Assembly: GCA_035295165.1 (NCBI GenBank)
Contig: DATGJN010000015.1
Span: forward strand, 1-48,974
Length of the DNA stretch: 48,974 bases
Direction: 5' to 3'
DNA from: a bacterium
Lineage (GTDB): Bacteria; Sysuimicrobiota; Sysuimicrobiia; Sysuimicrobiales; Segetimicrobiaceae
In this document: positions 18,000 to 26,827 of the stretch, piece by piece
Layout: every line of letters begins with the position of its first letter
How positions within the stretch are numbered: position 1 is the first letter of the stretch
Notes under the pieces: model-generated
The model's input: only the letters and a program-made list of their open reading frames with translations
Told to the model about the DNA's origin: nothing
The model's database searches: none
Translations under genes and position numbers: made by a program

Positions 18000-18599
18000 A
18001 TGGTTGTGAAGGATTGGATGAGCAGCCCGGTCGTCACCGCCGCCCCGACGGCGAGCGTCTCCGCGGCGTTGAAGCTCATGTTTCAGCGAAAGGTCCACCG
18101 TCTCCCGGTCGTCGACGACCACGACAAGCTGGTCGGCATCGTGACGCGGGGCGCCCTCCTCGAACTGGACACCCCGTCGACCACCACCGCCATCGGCGCC
18201 GTGATGACCCCCACGCCGTTCACGACGCACCCGCTCACGCCGGTCGAGCACGCGGCCACGCGCATGCGAGATCTGCGGGTCGGGGCGCTGCCGGTGCTGG
18301 AGGACGGCCGGCTCGTCGGGATCATCACCGAGAGCGACATCTTTGACGCGTTTCTCGAGCTGCTGGGGGTCGGGCGCGGGTCGACGGTCACGATCGCCCT
18401 GGGGAACCTCGCCGCGGACCTCACGCGCGCGCTCGACACGATCGCCGCAGCCGGGGTGCCGCTGAACGGCGTGACGTCGCTCGCCCACCGCGGGAGCACG
18501 TTTGCGTTGTTCTCGGTGGACGAGAAGAATCGCCGCGCGCTGGTGCAAGCGCTGGCCAAGGTCGGCTTGAACCCGGCGGAGACGCACGTTCCGGGATAA
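18000..18599 (+). CDS. CBS-pair regulatory protein with ACT-like tail, 199 aa
   Basis: Soluble protein with two CBS motifs (residues 3-55: VKDWMSSPVVTAAP ... VDDHDKLVGIVTR; residues 66-118: VMTPTPFTTHPLTP ... GRLVGIITESDIFDAF), which together form a nucleotide-binding Bateman module. The remaining 75 residues (STVTIALGNLAADLTRALDTIAAAGVPL ...) resemble an ACT-like small-molecule domain, as in AcuB-type proteins. ATG at 18000 follows GAGGAGGAAG. It may report energy state to acetate or acetoin metabolism, which is inference from AcuB relatives. Confidence 0.88.
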   Translation: MVVKDWMSSPVVTAAPTASVSAALKLMFQRKVHRLPVVDDHDKLVGIVTRGALLELDTPSTTTAIGAVMTPTPFTTHPLTPVEHAATRMRDLRVGALPVLEDGRLVGIITESDIFDAFLELLGVGRGSTVTIALGNLAADLTRALDTIAAAGVPLNGVTSLAHRGSTFALFSVDEKNRRALVQALAKVGLNPAETHVPG

Positions 18600-18624
18600 G
18601 TGCATCGATCCGGGGACATGCGGT

Positions 18625-18659
18625 GCGCGGCCCGCCGGAAGGACCCCGGCGGGCCGCGC
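18625..18659. terminator. 14-bp perfect GC hairpin between convergent genes
   Basis: 18625-18638 pairs perfectly with 18646-18659 around a 7-base loop. It lies 26 bases after the CBS gene stop and 25 bases beyond the end of the minus-strand PTS remnant, so it can serve both directions. No T run follows on either strand. Confidence 0.6.
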
Positions 18660-18683
18660 GATCATCTCCCGCACATCGCGGGG

Positions 18684-19379
18684 TTAGGCGGCTGGCACCT
18701 GTGGCACCTGCACGACCGGCGCCGCCTTTGTGGGTTTCACGCGGAGCCGCCAGGCGGCCAAGAGCGCGAGGATCAGCACGACCGCAAGCCCCGCGAAGCC
18801 GAACCGGCCGGCCGTCACGAGCACCCACGTCATCGGGCTAGACCCGTCCATCAGAGAGGAGATGCTCGTGGTCCCGGCGGGGAACTTGAACCCCGCCTGC
18901 TGGGCCGCGACGGTGAGCACCGGCGAGATCCACGTCGAGATGTAGAGCCCGACGCGCTCAGGATCGCGGCCAGCGCGCCGGGCTGCTGGAAACTGGCCAC
19001 GAGATCCTGCAGGACGCCCACCATCGCCTCGGCCTGGTGAACGGCGAGCATAAACACGATCCGCACCGGCACCGTGTTCCCGGGGTTCCCCATTTCGCCG
19101 AAGGCGACGGGGGGCGGACCGCGCGGCGATTGCAATCGCCGGCTCCCGCACGTGCTCGACGTCGGCGTGCGGAATGGCCACCCCGATGTCGCCGACGGCC
19201 AGCCCCGTCGGGAAGGTGCGCTCCCGCGCGACCACCGCATCCTCGTACGTCGGGTGGACGCGCCCGGCGACGCGCAGGTCCTCCGCTAGACGACGGAGCA
19301 CGTCCTCCCAGGTCGCCGCGGGGAGCGTGAGCCGGATTAAATCGTCGGCGAGCAGCGTGCCGAGTTGCATCGTGCGCAT
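18684..19379 (-). pseudogene. Decayed galactitol-type PTS locus: frameshifted EIIA joined to the C-terminal tail of EIIC
   Basis: The first 80 codons (from ATG 19379 or 19370) are a PTS EIIA domain of the fructose/galactitol type, with the phosphorylation-site His in VAIPHADVEHV. At a run of six C on the coding strand (plus-strand G run 19109-19114) the frame shifts. The second frame carries the rest of EIIA (VAFGEMGNPGN, VPVRIVFMLAV, GVLQDLVASFQQPGALAAIL). At about 18960 the reading returns to the first frame as LYISTWISPVLTVAAQQAGF and a last membrane helix, which is the end of a GatC-type EIIC. EIIB and most of EIIC are missing. So a gatA-gatB-gatC operon has lost its middle and EIIA is broken. 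The single-base shift could also be a sequencing error in the homopolymer, but the deletion cannot. Confidence 0.75.
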
Positions 19380-19412
19380 CTCCCCTGCGGTCGGGCGAAC
19401 TCCCCTTCTCAA

Positions 19413-20396
19413 TTACGCCGTCAATACCTGCCGGACCGCAGCCACGATGTCCTCCTGTTGCGGCACGGCCGCCCGCTCGAGCTCGCGATTGTACGGGATC
19501 GGACACTCTTGGCCGCCGAGACGGACGATCGGCGCCTGGAGACTGTACAGCGCCTCGCTCTCGGCGATTCGCGCCGCGATTTCCGCCCCGATCCCTAGCG
19601 TCTTTACCGCCTCGTAGACGATCACCACGCGACCCGTCTTGCGAACCGACGCGAGAATCGTGTCGGTGTCCAGCGGACGCAGCGTTCGAGGGTCGATGAC
19701 CTCGACGCCGACGCCGTCCTGCGCCAGCGCGTCGGCCGCCGCCAGCGCGCGTGTGACCATGCCGGAGGTGGCCACGATCGTCGCGTCGGCGCCCTGCCGC
19801 TTCACGTCCGCCAGGCCGAGCGGGATTGCGGCGGCTTCCTCCGGAACGGGACCGCGAGTCCGGTACAGCAGCTTGTGCTCGAAGAAGATCACCGGGTTGT
19901 CGTCGCGGATGCTGCTGATCAACAACCCCTTGGCGTCCGCCGGCGTGGACGGCGCCACGACCTTCAGCCCCGGCACGTGCGCGAACCACGCTTCCAGGCT
20001 CTCGGAGTGCTGTGCGGCGGCGCCGGTCCCGGATCCGCCCGGCGTCCGCACCACCATCGGCACACGGGCCTTACCTCCGAACATGTACCGAATCTTGGCG
20101 GCCTGCAGCACCAACTGCTCCATCGCCAGCGTGATGAAGTCCGAAAACTGGATCTCGAGCACGGGTCGAAGCCCGGTCACGGCCGCGCCGATGGCACACC
20201 CCGTGATCGCCGCCTCGGAGATCGGCGTGTCCCGGATCCGCTCTGGACCGAACTCGGCGAGCAGCCCGTCGGTCACGCCGAACGCGCCCCCGTACACCCC
20301 GATGTCCTCGCCGAGCATGAACACGCGTTCGTCGGACCGCATCTCCTGACGCAGCGCTTCGCGCACCGCCTCCGCGTACGACAGTTCCCTCGTCAT
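19413..20396 (-). CDS. Pyruvate (or acetoin/branched-chain) dehydrogenase E1 component, beta subunit, 327 aa
   Basis: Beta subunit of a thiamine-diphosphate E1 of the alpha2-beta2 type. It contains [18 protein letters not shown], the cofactor-contact Glu in the [15 protein letters not shown] region, and the C-terminal transketolase domain ([18 protein letters not shown]). The ATG at 20396 overlaps the E1-alpha stop by 4 bases. Third in transcription order after E2 and E1-alpha. PDH, acetoin dehydrogenase and branched-chain enzymes cannot be told apart with certainty; malic enzyme upstream favours pyruvate. Confidence 0.9.
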   Translation of the reverse strand: MTRELSYAEAVREALRQEMRSDERVFMLGEDIGVYGGAFGVTDGLLAEFGPERIRDTPISEAAITGCAIGAAVTGLRPVLEIQFSDFITLAMEQLVLQAAKIRYMFGGKARVPMVVRTPGGSGTGAAAQHSESLEAWFAHVPGLKVVAPSTPADAKGLLISSIRDDNPVIFFEHKLLYRTRGPVPEEAAAIPLGLADVKRQGADATIVATSGMVTRALAAADALAQDGVGVEVIDPRTLRPLDTDTILASVRKTGRVVIVYEAVKTLGIGAEIAARIAESEALYSLQAPIVRLGGQECPIPYNRELERAAVPQQEDIVAAVRQVLTA

Positions 20397-21361
20397 GCGT
20401 ACACCCCGTCCAACAGCGTAGCCGGGTCCGGCTCCGGGCTGGACTCGGCGAACCGCACGGCGTCATCGATCGCCTCCCGCGCCCGTCCCGCGAAAGGTTC
20501 CGCAGCCGCCGCCGACAACACCCTCTCCGCAATCAGGCGCTGTTGAAACAGCACAATCGGGTCGCGCGTACGCCAGTCCTCGACCTCCTCGCGCGTCCGG
20601 TACCGCTGCGCATCGCTCTTGCTGTGCCCGCGATACCGGTACGTCAGGCACTCCAGCAGCGTGGGGCCCGCGCCTCGGCGGGCACGCTCCACCGCCCGCG
20701 TCGCCGCATCGTAGACAGCCAGCACGTCCATCCCGTTCACCTGCTCCCCCGGCAGGCCGTAGGCGGCCGCGCGGTCCGCAATGCGTTCGATCTTCATCGA
20801 CGTGTGCACGGGCATCGACATCGCATACTGGTTGTTCTCGCACACGTAGACGACCGGGAGCGTCCACACGGACGCCAGGTTCAGCGACTCGTGGAACGCC
20901 CCCTCGTTGGCGGCCCCGTCGCCGAAAAAGACGACGCACACCTGCGTCCCGCGGCGTATGTGAATGGACAACCCGACCCCCGCCGCAAGCGGGAGGCCTC
21001 CCGCGACGATGCCGTTGGCGCCCAGGATGCCTTCGTCCACGTCGGCGATGTGCATGCTGCCGCCGCGCCCGCGGCAATAGCCGGTCTCCTTCCCCAAGAA
21101 CTCGGCCATCATCCGGCGCACGTCGGCGCCCCGCGCGATGCAGTGTCCGTGTCCCCGGTGCGTGCTGAGGAGGTAGTCGCCCGGGAGCAACGCCGCGCAC
21201 ACACCCGTCGCGACCGCTTCCTGCCCCGCGCTGAGATGCATCGTGCCGTGCACGCGGCCGTGCGCAAAGAGGTCGTCCGCCCGCTCCTCGAACGCACGGA
21301 TCAGGTACATCGTCTGGAGCATCTTTACCGCGCTATCCGTCGAAAGCCCCTGCAGCGCCAC
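20393..21361 (-). CDS. Pyruvate (or acetoin/branched-chain) dehydrogenase E1 component, alpha subunit, 322 aa
   Basis: Alpha subunit binding thiamine diphosphate: the motif [23 protein letters not shown] ... ENNQYAMS is intact (written here as separate parts of the GDG-x-NN signature). [14 protein letters not shown] and [14 protein letters not shown] are further family hallmarks. GTG at 21361 follows GGAGG by 8 bases. The usual phosphorylation-loop region of mitochondrial enzymes is not conserved, as expected for bacteria. Confidence 0.92.
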   Translation of the reverse strand: MALQGLSTDSAVKMLQTMYLIRAFEERADDLFAHGRVHGTMHLSAGQEAVATGVCAALLPGDYLLSTHRGHGHCIARGADVRRMMAEFLGKETGYCRGRGGSMHIADVDEGILGANGIVAGGLPLAAGVGLSIHIRRGTQVCVVFFGDGAANEGAFHESLNLASVWTLPVVYVCENNQYAMSMPVHTSMKIERIADRAAAYGLPGEQVNGMDVLAVYDAATRAVERARRGAGPTLLECLTYRYRGHSKSDAQRYRTREEVEDWRTRDPIVLFQQRLIAERVLSAAAAEPFAGRAREAIDDAVRFAESSPEPDPATLLDGVYA

Positions 21362-21482
21362 CAGCGTTCCTCCTCATCGCCGCCCGGCCGACGAGCCGCA
21401 TCTCTGCCGCTCCGGCTCCGTCACGGCCCCACTCGTCCCGACCCGCGGTGTGTCGCCCAGCCTGGTTGCCGCCGCCCGCGTG

Positions 21483-22616
21483 CTACTCCGATGGCGGGTG
21501 TTCGAGACGGCTGCACAGATCGTCGAGGAACCGCGCGCCGTCGGCGCCGTCGGCAATACGGTGGTCCACCGCAACCGTCAGCTCGCACACCGGTCGCACG
21601 GCCACGACGCCGTCCACGACCCACGGCCGCAGGCGGACGGCTCCCACGGCGAGGATCGCGGATTGCGGCGGGTTAATCAGCGCCGTGAACGTGTCGACGC
21701 CAAGCATCCCGAGATTGCTCACGGTGAAGACGGCGTCGTGGATCTCGGTCATCCCGAGCTCGCCGGCCCGCGCCCTGGTCGCCAGCGCCTCGATCTCGCG
21801 GTGGATCACCGCGGGATCCTTGTGTGACGCGTCGCGGATCACCGGTACGATCAGCCCGTCGGACGTGTCCACCGCGATGCCGATGTCGATCGCATCGTGG
21901 ACCGCTACCGTCTCCCCGTCGAACGACGCGCGCATGCGCGGGTGCCCTCCCAGCACGCGGGCCGCCGCCCACACGATCACGGCCGTATAGGAGGTCGCGC
22001 CCCGTGCCGCGGCCGCCGCGGACATGTCGACGGCGCGCGTCAGGTACACGTGCGGAATCTCCCTGGCGCTCCGCAGCATGCGCTGCGCAATGGTCCGCCG
22101 ACGCGCCGACAGACCGACACCCGACGGGCGCGCCCGCGCGGCGAGCGCCGCGCGAACGTCGGCCTCCGTCACGCGCCCGGCGGGGCCGGTCCCCGTGATG
22201 GCCGACAGGTCGAGGCCCGCGTCGCGGGCGAGGCGACGCGCGACCGGCGTCGCCTCGCCCGGGCGTCCGCCCGGGGACGTCCCCGTGGGGCCGGCCGCGA
22301 CCGCACGAGGCGAACTCGCCGGTCCCGCCTCCCCGGGCCGCGGCGGCGCGGCTGGCGGTGCTTCTGGCGGAGACTCGCCGTCGCCCAAGATGTACGCGAT
22401 GACGGTCGTGGTCGCGACAGTGTCGCCAGGGGCGGCACGGATCCCTCCGAGCCGCCCCGACGCCGGCGCCTCGAGTTCCATGTTGACCTTTTCCGTCATG
22501 ACCTCGGCGATCGGTTCACCCTGCGCCACCGCCGCGCCCTCTTCCTTCAGCCAGCGGAGGATCGTCCCTTCCTCCATCGTCATCGAGAACTTCGGCAGGA
22601 TCACCGGAGTTGCCAT
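21483..22616 (-). CDS. Dihydrolipoamide acyltransferase E2, 377 aa
   Basis: Core of the 2-oxoacid dehydrogenase complex. It has one N-terminal lipoyl domain (VILPKFSMTMEEGTILRWL; lipoyl-lysine in TEKVNMELEAPASG), an Ala/Pro linker, one E1/E3-binding domain (ATPVARRLARDAGLDLSAI ... GRVTEADV) and the catalytic acetyltransferase domain ending in DHRIADGADGARF, with the active-site His. ATG at 22616 has AAAGGAG upstream; the longer frame to 22712 is excluded. It is transcribed before the E1 genes, which is the reverse of the common E1-E1-E2 order. No E3 gene is in the window. Confidence 0.92.
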   Translation of the reverse strand: MATPVILPKFSMTMEEGTILRWLKEEGAAVAQGEPIAEVMTEKVNMELEAPASGRLGGIRAAPGDTVATTTVIAYILGDGESPPEAPPAAPPRPGEAGPASSPRAVAAGPTGTSPGGRPGEATPVARRLARDAGLDLSAITGTGPAGRVTEADVRAALAARARPSGVGLSARRRTIAQRMLRSAREIPHVYLTRAVDMSAAAAARGATSYTAVIVWAAARVLGGHPRMRASFDGETVAVHDAIDIGIAVDTSDGLIVPVIRDASHKDPAVIHREIEALATRARAGELGMTEIHDAVFTVSNLGMLGVDTFTALINPPQSAILAVGAVRLRPWVVDGVVAVRPVCELTVAVDHRIADGADGARFLDDLCSRLEHPPSE

Positions 22617-22839
22617 CGCCGGACCACTCCTTTGGGTGCCGTAGGGCACGGTTGCGCGAACAGCCACCGGGCCGCCGTTCCCGGCGACCCGGCTCGAGCA
22701 CATCGAGGGCACACACGCCTACCCACGCCGCCTGAGTCTGACGAGGTGCCAGCTGCCTATGGACTAGCCATCCGTGCCGAGTCGCGACGCCGTGGCGCGT
22801 GTCCCTCTTCGACGCGGCTGCCCGCGGCGCCGCGCGCGT

Positions 22840-23511
22840 TTAGTCAGCGACGCGGCACGTGATGCGGTCGTCGATTTGGACCACGCCATCGATCGCCTCG
22901 ACCACACGCCGCGCCAGCTCTCGCTCGCATCGCGACTCCACCACACCCTCGAGGGACACGACGCCGTTCCGCACCCAGAACCGGAGGTGACTAAGATCGA
23001 TCCGGACCCCGTCGCGGAGCACCTGCCGCACGGCGGTCGCCACCGCCTCGTCGGGCCGCACGAGACCCCGAAGCACGTCCGCGCGGGATACGATCCCGAC
23101 GAGCCGCCCGTTCCGCACGACGGGGATCCGCTTGATGCGCTTGCGCAGCATCAGCTCCGCGATCTCACGGACGGAGGCATCGTCCCCAACGGTGATGACC
23201 GGTGTGGTCATCAGATCGCCCACGGTGACCCCGTGGGATTTCTCGATCCGGGCCGGCCGCTCCGCAGTCGCTTCGCCAAATGCGGTCCGCGGCGTCGCGT
23301 CCGCCGTCTCCTTGTGCAGCAGGTCGCCCTCGGTCACGATCCCGAGGATCTCTCCGTGCTCGGAGACCACGGGAATCCCGCTGATCCGACGGGTCAGCAT
23401 CAAATTCGCCACCTCGCGGACGTCGGCGGTAGGTCCCACGACCTCGACCGGGGACGTCATCACGTCTACCGCGGTCAAGTTACGCTGTGCGTCCTTCGTG
23501 GTCGACATCAT
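22840..23511 (-). CDS. CBS-pair plus BON domain protein, 223 aa
   Basis: Two CBS motifs (residues 12-68: AVDVMTSPVEVVGPTADV ... GEILGIVTEGDLL; residues 95-150: VGDLMTTPVITVGDDASV ... GRLVGIVSRADVL) form a Bateman module that should bind an adenine nucleotide. The last 70 residues (VRIDLSHLRFWVRNGVVSLEGVV) are a BON domain, often associated with membranes or polymers. ATG at 23511 follows GGAGG. It lies between malic enzyme and the PDH genes in the same direction, so it may be an energy sensor for this block. Confidence 0.9.
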   Translation of the reverse strand: MMSTTKDAQRNLTAVDVMTSPVEVVGPTADVREVANLMLTRRISGIPVVSEHGEILGIVTEGDLLHKETADATPRTAFGEATAERPARIEKSHGVTVGDLMTTPVITVGDDASVREIAELMLRKRIKRIPVVRNGRLVGIVSRADVLRGLVRPDEAVATAVRQVLRDGVRIDLSHLRFWVRNGVVSLEGVVESRCERELARRVVEAIDGVVQIDDRITCRVAD

Positions 23512-23556
23512 CGGTGTCCTCCCCCCGGGTGCGCGACGCCCGGCGTCCGCCGTCGC

Positions 23557-24900
23557 CTATCCGTGCGGTACCCGACCGTCTTCCGCCTCCCGGGCCTGCT
23601 GGGCCGCGGCCACCACCCGGCGTGCCGCGCAGATCCGGTCCCGCGCGACCCGCTCCAGTTCGTCTCGGCCGAGCCGCAGCCTCGCCACACCTGTCTCGAT
23701 CGCCTTGGTGCCAACCGCGGCTGCCACCCGCGGGTACACTTCCCACGCCGTCATGGGAGGGATCACCGCGGTCTCGCTCACGCCCATCTCGACGGCGCAG
23801 CGAGCGATCTCCTTGGCAGCTTCGATGCACATCTCGTCGGTGATCGTCCGCGCGCGTACGTCGAGGACGCCGCGGAAGATCGCCGGGAATCCGAGCGAGT
23901 TGTTGACCTGGTTCGGGAAATCCGAGCGCCCGGTGCCCACCACGCGGGCTCCCGCGGCGTGCGCGTCCCACGGCCAGATCTCAGGCTCGGGGTTCGCGCA
24001 GGCGAATACGATGGCGGAATCGTTCATCGTACGAATCCACTCCGGCCGGATGCTCCCGGGACAGCTCGCCGCGAGTGCCAGAACCACGTCCGCACGCCGC
24101 ATCGCCTCCGGGATACCGCCCTGCCGGTCCTCGGCGTTCGTCGCGCGGCACATCATCCACTTGTCCGGATACGCCCCGATCAGATCCGTCCGGCCACGGT
24201 GGAGCAACCCCTTCGTATCACACATGTAGATGCGTCCCGCATCCGCCCCGGCCGCGATCAACAGCCGCGTGGTCGCGATACCCGCCGCCCCCGCTCCGAC
24301 CACGGCGATGACGACCTCGTCGAGACGTTTGTCCACAACCCCAAGCGCGCCCAATAAGGCCGCGAGCGTCACGGTGGCCGTCCCCTGCTGATCGTCGTGG
24401 AACACGGGGATGTCCAGTTCGTGGCGCAACCGGCTCAACACGTGAAAACAATCGGGCTGCCGGATATCCTCCAGGTTGATGCCGCCGAAGCTGGGCGCGA
24501 TCAGGTGCGCCGCCCGGATCACGTCCTCCGCGTCGTGCGTCTCGATGCACAGGGGAATGGCGTCCACCCCGCCCAGGTACTTGAACAGGAGCGCCTTGCC
24601 TTCCATCACCGGCATCGCCGCCGCAGGGCCGATGTCACCCAGCCCGAGCACGCGCGACCCGTTCGTCAGGATCGCGACGCTGTTGCCGCGGTTGGTGAGG
24701 CTGAAGGACAACGCGGGATCGTCGCGGATGGCGAGGCACGGTTGAGCGACGCCGGGCGTGTACCAGATGCTGAACGCGTCCTGGCCGATGATCGGCACCT
24801 TGGGGACCATTTCGATCTTCCCGTGGTACGCCAGGTGGAGATCGAGCGCTTGTTTGTCATACCGTCGAGTCTGCACGGCGGAATCAGGTTGATTGCCCAT
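23557..24900 (-). CDS. Malic enzyme (NAD(P)-dependent, oxaloacetate-decarboxylating), 447 aa
   Basis: Converts malate to pyruvate and CO2. The N-terminal domain shows IWYTPGVAQPC (catalytic Tyr region), TNRGNSVAILTNGSRVLGLGDIGP and the metal-site stretch FGGINLEDIRQPDCFHVL with VFHDDQQGTA. The NAD domain has VVGAGAAGIATTRLL, and CANPEPEIWPWDA follows. It is the short bacterial form without a phosphotransacetylase domain. ATG 24900 is preferred with AGAGGGG upstream; GTG 24912 is an alternative. It lies upstream of the PDH genes on the same strand, so product pyruvate can feed them. Confidence 0.94.
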   Translation of the reverse strand: MGNQPDSAVQTRRYDKQALDLHLAYHGKIEMVPKVPIIGQDAFSIWYTPGVAQPCLAIRDDPALSFSLTNRGNSVAILTNGSRVLGLGDIGPAAAMPVMEGKALLFKYLGGVDAIPLCIETHDAEDVIRAAHLIAPSFGGINLEDIRQPDCFHVLSRLRHELDIPVFHDDQQGTATVTLAALLGALGVVDKRLDEVVIAVVGAGAAGIATTRLLIAAGADAGRIYMCDTKGLLHRGRTDLIGAYPDKWMMCRATNAEDRQGGIPEAMRRADVVLALAASCPGSIRPEWIRTMNDSAIVFACANPEPEIWPWDAHAAGARVVGTGRSDFPNQVNNSLGFPAIFRGVLDVRARTITDEMCIEAAKEIARCAVEMGVSETAVIPPMTAWEVYPRVAAAVGTKAIETGVARLRLGRDELERVARDRICAARRVVAAAQQAREAEDGRVPHG

Positions 24901-24970
24901 TGCCGACAACACCCCTCTTTGAGATCACTTGGCGCGGAACCAACCGGCCGCACCCGCCGGCGGATCGTGG

Positions 24971-25201
24971 CTAGGCCGCGCGCCCCGCGTCGAGCGCGTC
25001 CTTCCATTCCTGCAGCGCGACACGCTTCGCCCAGCGCGCGAGATCGACCGCGCGGTCGAGCGCGGTGAGAGCGTCCTGGACCTGGCTCGTGAGCATCCCG
25101 GGCCCCTCAAGTCTCGCCCTGGCGCGGCGCAGGTCCCCGGCGGCGCTGAGGAGCCGTTGCTCGATCGTCACGTACGTCAGGAACTCCTCGTCCACGCGCA
25201 T
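24971..25201 (-). CDS. Small helical protein of unknown function, 76 aa
   Basis: No family recognised. The sequence begins MRVDEEFLTYVTIEQRLL and is rich in Ala, Arg, Leu and Glu, with heptad-like spacing throughout, so an all-helical bundle or coiled coil is likely. A strong GGAGGAGGTGA site precedes the ATG at 25201 (GTG 25204 also possible), which makes translation credible. It is the first gene of the minus-strand block leading into malic enzyme, 70 bases away, and divergent from the amidase. Confidence 0.65.
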   Translation of the reverse strand: MRVDEEFLTYVTIEQRLLSAAGDLRRARARLEGPGMLTSQVQDALTALDRAVDLARWAKRVALQEWKDALDAGRAA

Positions 25202-25396
25202 CACGGCCCTCACCTCCTCCCGGTCCAGCCTACCAGGCCATAGCGCCTCGACCCATCGGGCGCCGGACCGATTCGGGCGCTGGGCTGGACGGATCGCCCC
25301 TCCCGGCCCGGCGCACGCCACGTGAACGAGGGGGGGCGCTCGCCGGCCGTGAAGTAAGGGCGAAGACGCGGGTCCTGGACCCCGGGAGGCCGACGC

Positions 25397-26821
25397 ATGG
25401 ATGCGACCGATCTGTGCTTTACGCCCGCTCTTGAGCTGAAACGCTTGATCGCCGACCGGCGGGTGTCGCCGGTCGAACTCGTCGACGCGCTTCTCGCCCG
25501 CATCGAACGTCTGAACCCTACCCTCAACGCCTATCTGACGGTGACGGCGGATCGCGCTCGCGCCCAGGCGCGCGAGGCGGAGGCACGCGCTCGAACCGAC
25601 ACGCTGCGAGGTCCGCTGGACGGCATCCCCTACGCCCTCAAGGATCTCGAGCCCACCGCGGGGATCCGCACGACGTACGGCTCGAAGTTCTTCGAGCACC
25701 ACGTGCCCGACGAGGACGGCGTCATCGCGGAGCGTCTCAGGAAAGCGGACGGCATCCTGCTCGGCAAGACGAACACGCCCCACTTCGGCCATAAGGACAT
25801 GACCGACAATCTGATCGGTCCCCCGTGTCGGAATCCCTGGAAGCTGGACCGGACGCCAGGAGGATCCTCCGGAGGCGCGGGCGCCGCGGTGGCGGCGGGG
25901 CTGATTCCGATCGCGCACGGCTCGGACGGGGCGGGGTCGATCCGGATCCCGGCGGCGTTGTGTGGTATCTACGGGCTCAAGCCCTCGTTCGGACGCGTGC
26001 CCTACCATCCGAACGCGGACTACTGGTCCGCCCGGTCCCACAACGGCCCGATGACTCGTACGGTTCGGGACGCGGCGCTGGCGTTGGCCGTCATGGCGGG
26101 TCCCGATGCGCGCGACCCGTTGACGATCGACGCGCCCCCGGAAGACTACCTCGCCGCGTGCGACGGCGATCTCACCGGACTGCGCGTGGCCTGGAGCGGC
26201 GACCTGGGGTTCGGCGCCGTGGATCCGGATGTGCGCCGCATCGCCGAAGCGGCGGCGCGGCGGTTCGCCACCGCAGGGGCTACGGTCGAGGCCCCCGCGG
26301 TGGACTGGCCCAACCCCCGCGATTTTCACAAGATCATCTGGGAGGTCGGGGTCGCCGCGCGGAACATCGATCGCGCGGTCGAGCGCCCGGATTGGATCGA
26401 GCCGAGCCTGGCGCAGATGCTGCTCAACGCCGGACAGTTGAGCGCGATCGAGTATCAACAAGCGCTGCTGGCGCGCACCGAGTTTCAGAACGCGGTCCGA
26501 CGCTTCTTCGAGACGTACGACCTGCTGCTGACGCCGCAGATGCCGGTCGGCGCGTGGTCCGCGGAGCCGGGTGCCGTCCAGGGACCTCGTGAGATCGACG
26601 GCCGGCCGACCCCCACCATCTTCGACCGGCTCCCGTTCACCTACCCGTTCAACCTGACCGGCCAGCCGGCCGCAACGGTACCGTGCGGCTTCACGTCAGA
26701 GGGACTGCCGGTGGGCCTGCAGATCGTCGGGCGGTGGCACGCGGACGCGCTGGTGCTCCGGGCGTCGGCCGCGTTCGAGGCGATCCAACCGTGGGCGCAA
26801 CACCGGCCGCCGGTGGGCTGA
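25397..26821 (+). CDS. Amidase signature family hydrolase, 474 aa
   Basis: Hydrolyses a carboxamide by the Ser-cisSer-Lys triad. The triad is visible as the Lys in IPYALKDLE, cis-Ser in RTPGGSSGGAGAAV and nucleophilic Ser in GSDGAGSIRIPAALCG. Length is typical. ATG at 25397 follows GGGAGG. The D-aminoacylase-type gene starts 7 bases after the stop, so the pair may process N-acylated or amidated amino-acid derivatives together. The specific substrate is not predictable; glutamyl-tRNA amidotransferase is unlikely because GatB and GatC are absent. Confidence 0.9.
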   Translation: MDATDLCFTPALELKRLIADRRVSPVELVDALLARIERLNPTLNAYLTVTADRARAQAREAEARARTDTLRGPLDGIPYALKDLEPTAGIRTTYGSKFFEHHVPDEDGVIAERLRKADGILLGKTNTPHFGHKDMTDNLIGPPCRNPWKLDRTPGGSSGGAGAAVAAGLIPIAHGSDGAGSIRIPAALCGIYGLKPSFGRVPYHPNADYWSARSHNGPMTRTVRDAALALAVMAGPDARDPLTIDAPPEDYLAACDGDLTGLRVAWSGDLGFGAVDPDVRRIAEAAARRFATAGATVEAPAVDWPNPRDFHKIIWEVGVAARNIDRAVERPDWIEPSLAQMLLNAGQLSAIEYQQALLARTEFQNAVRRFFETYDLLLTPQMPVGAWSAEPGAVQGPREIDGRPTPTIFDRLPFTYPFNLTGQPAATVPCGFTSEGLPVGLQIVGRWHADALVLRASAAFEAIQPWAQHRPPVG

Positions 26822-26827
26822 GGCGCC

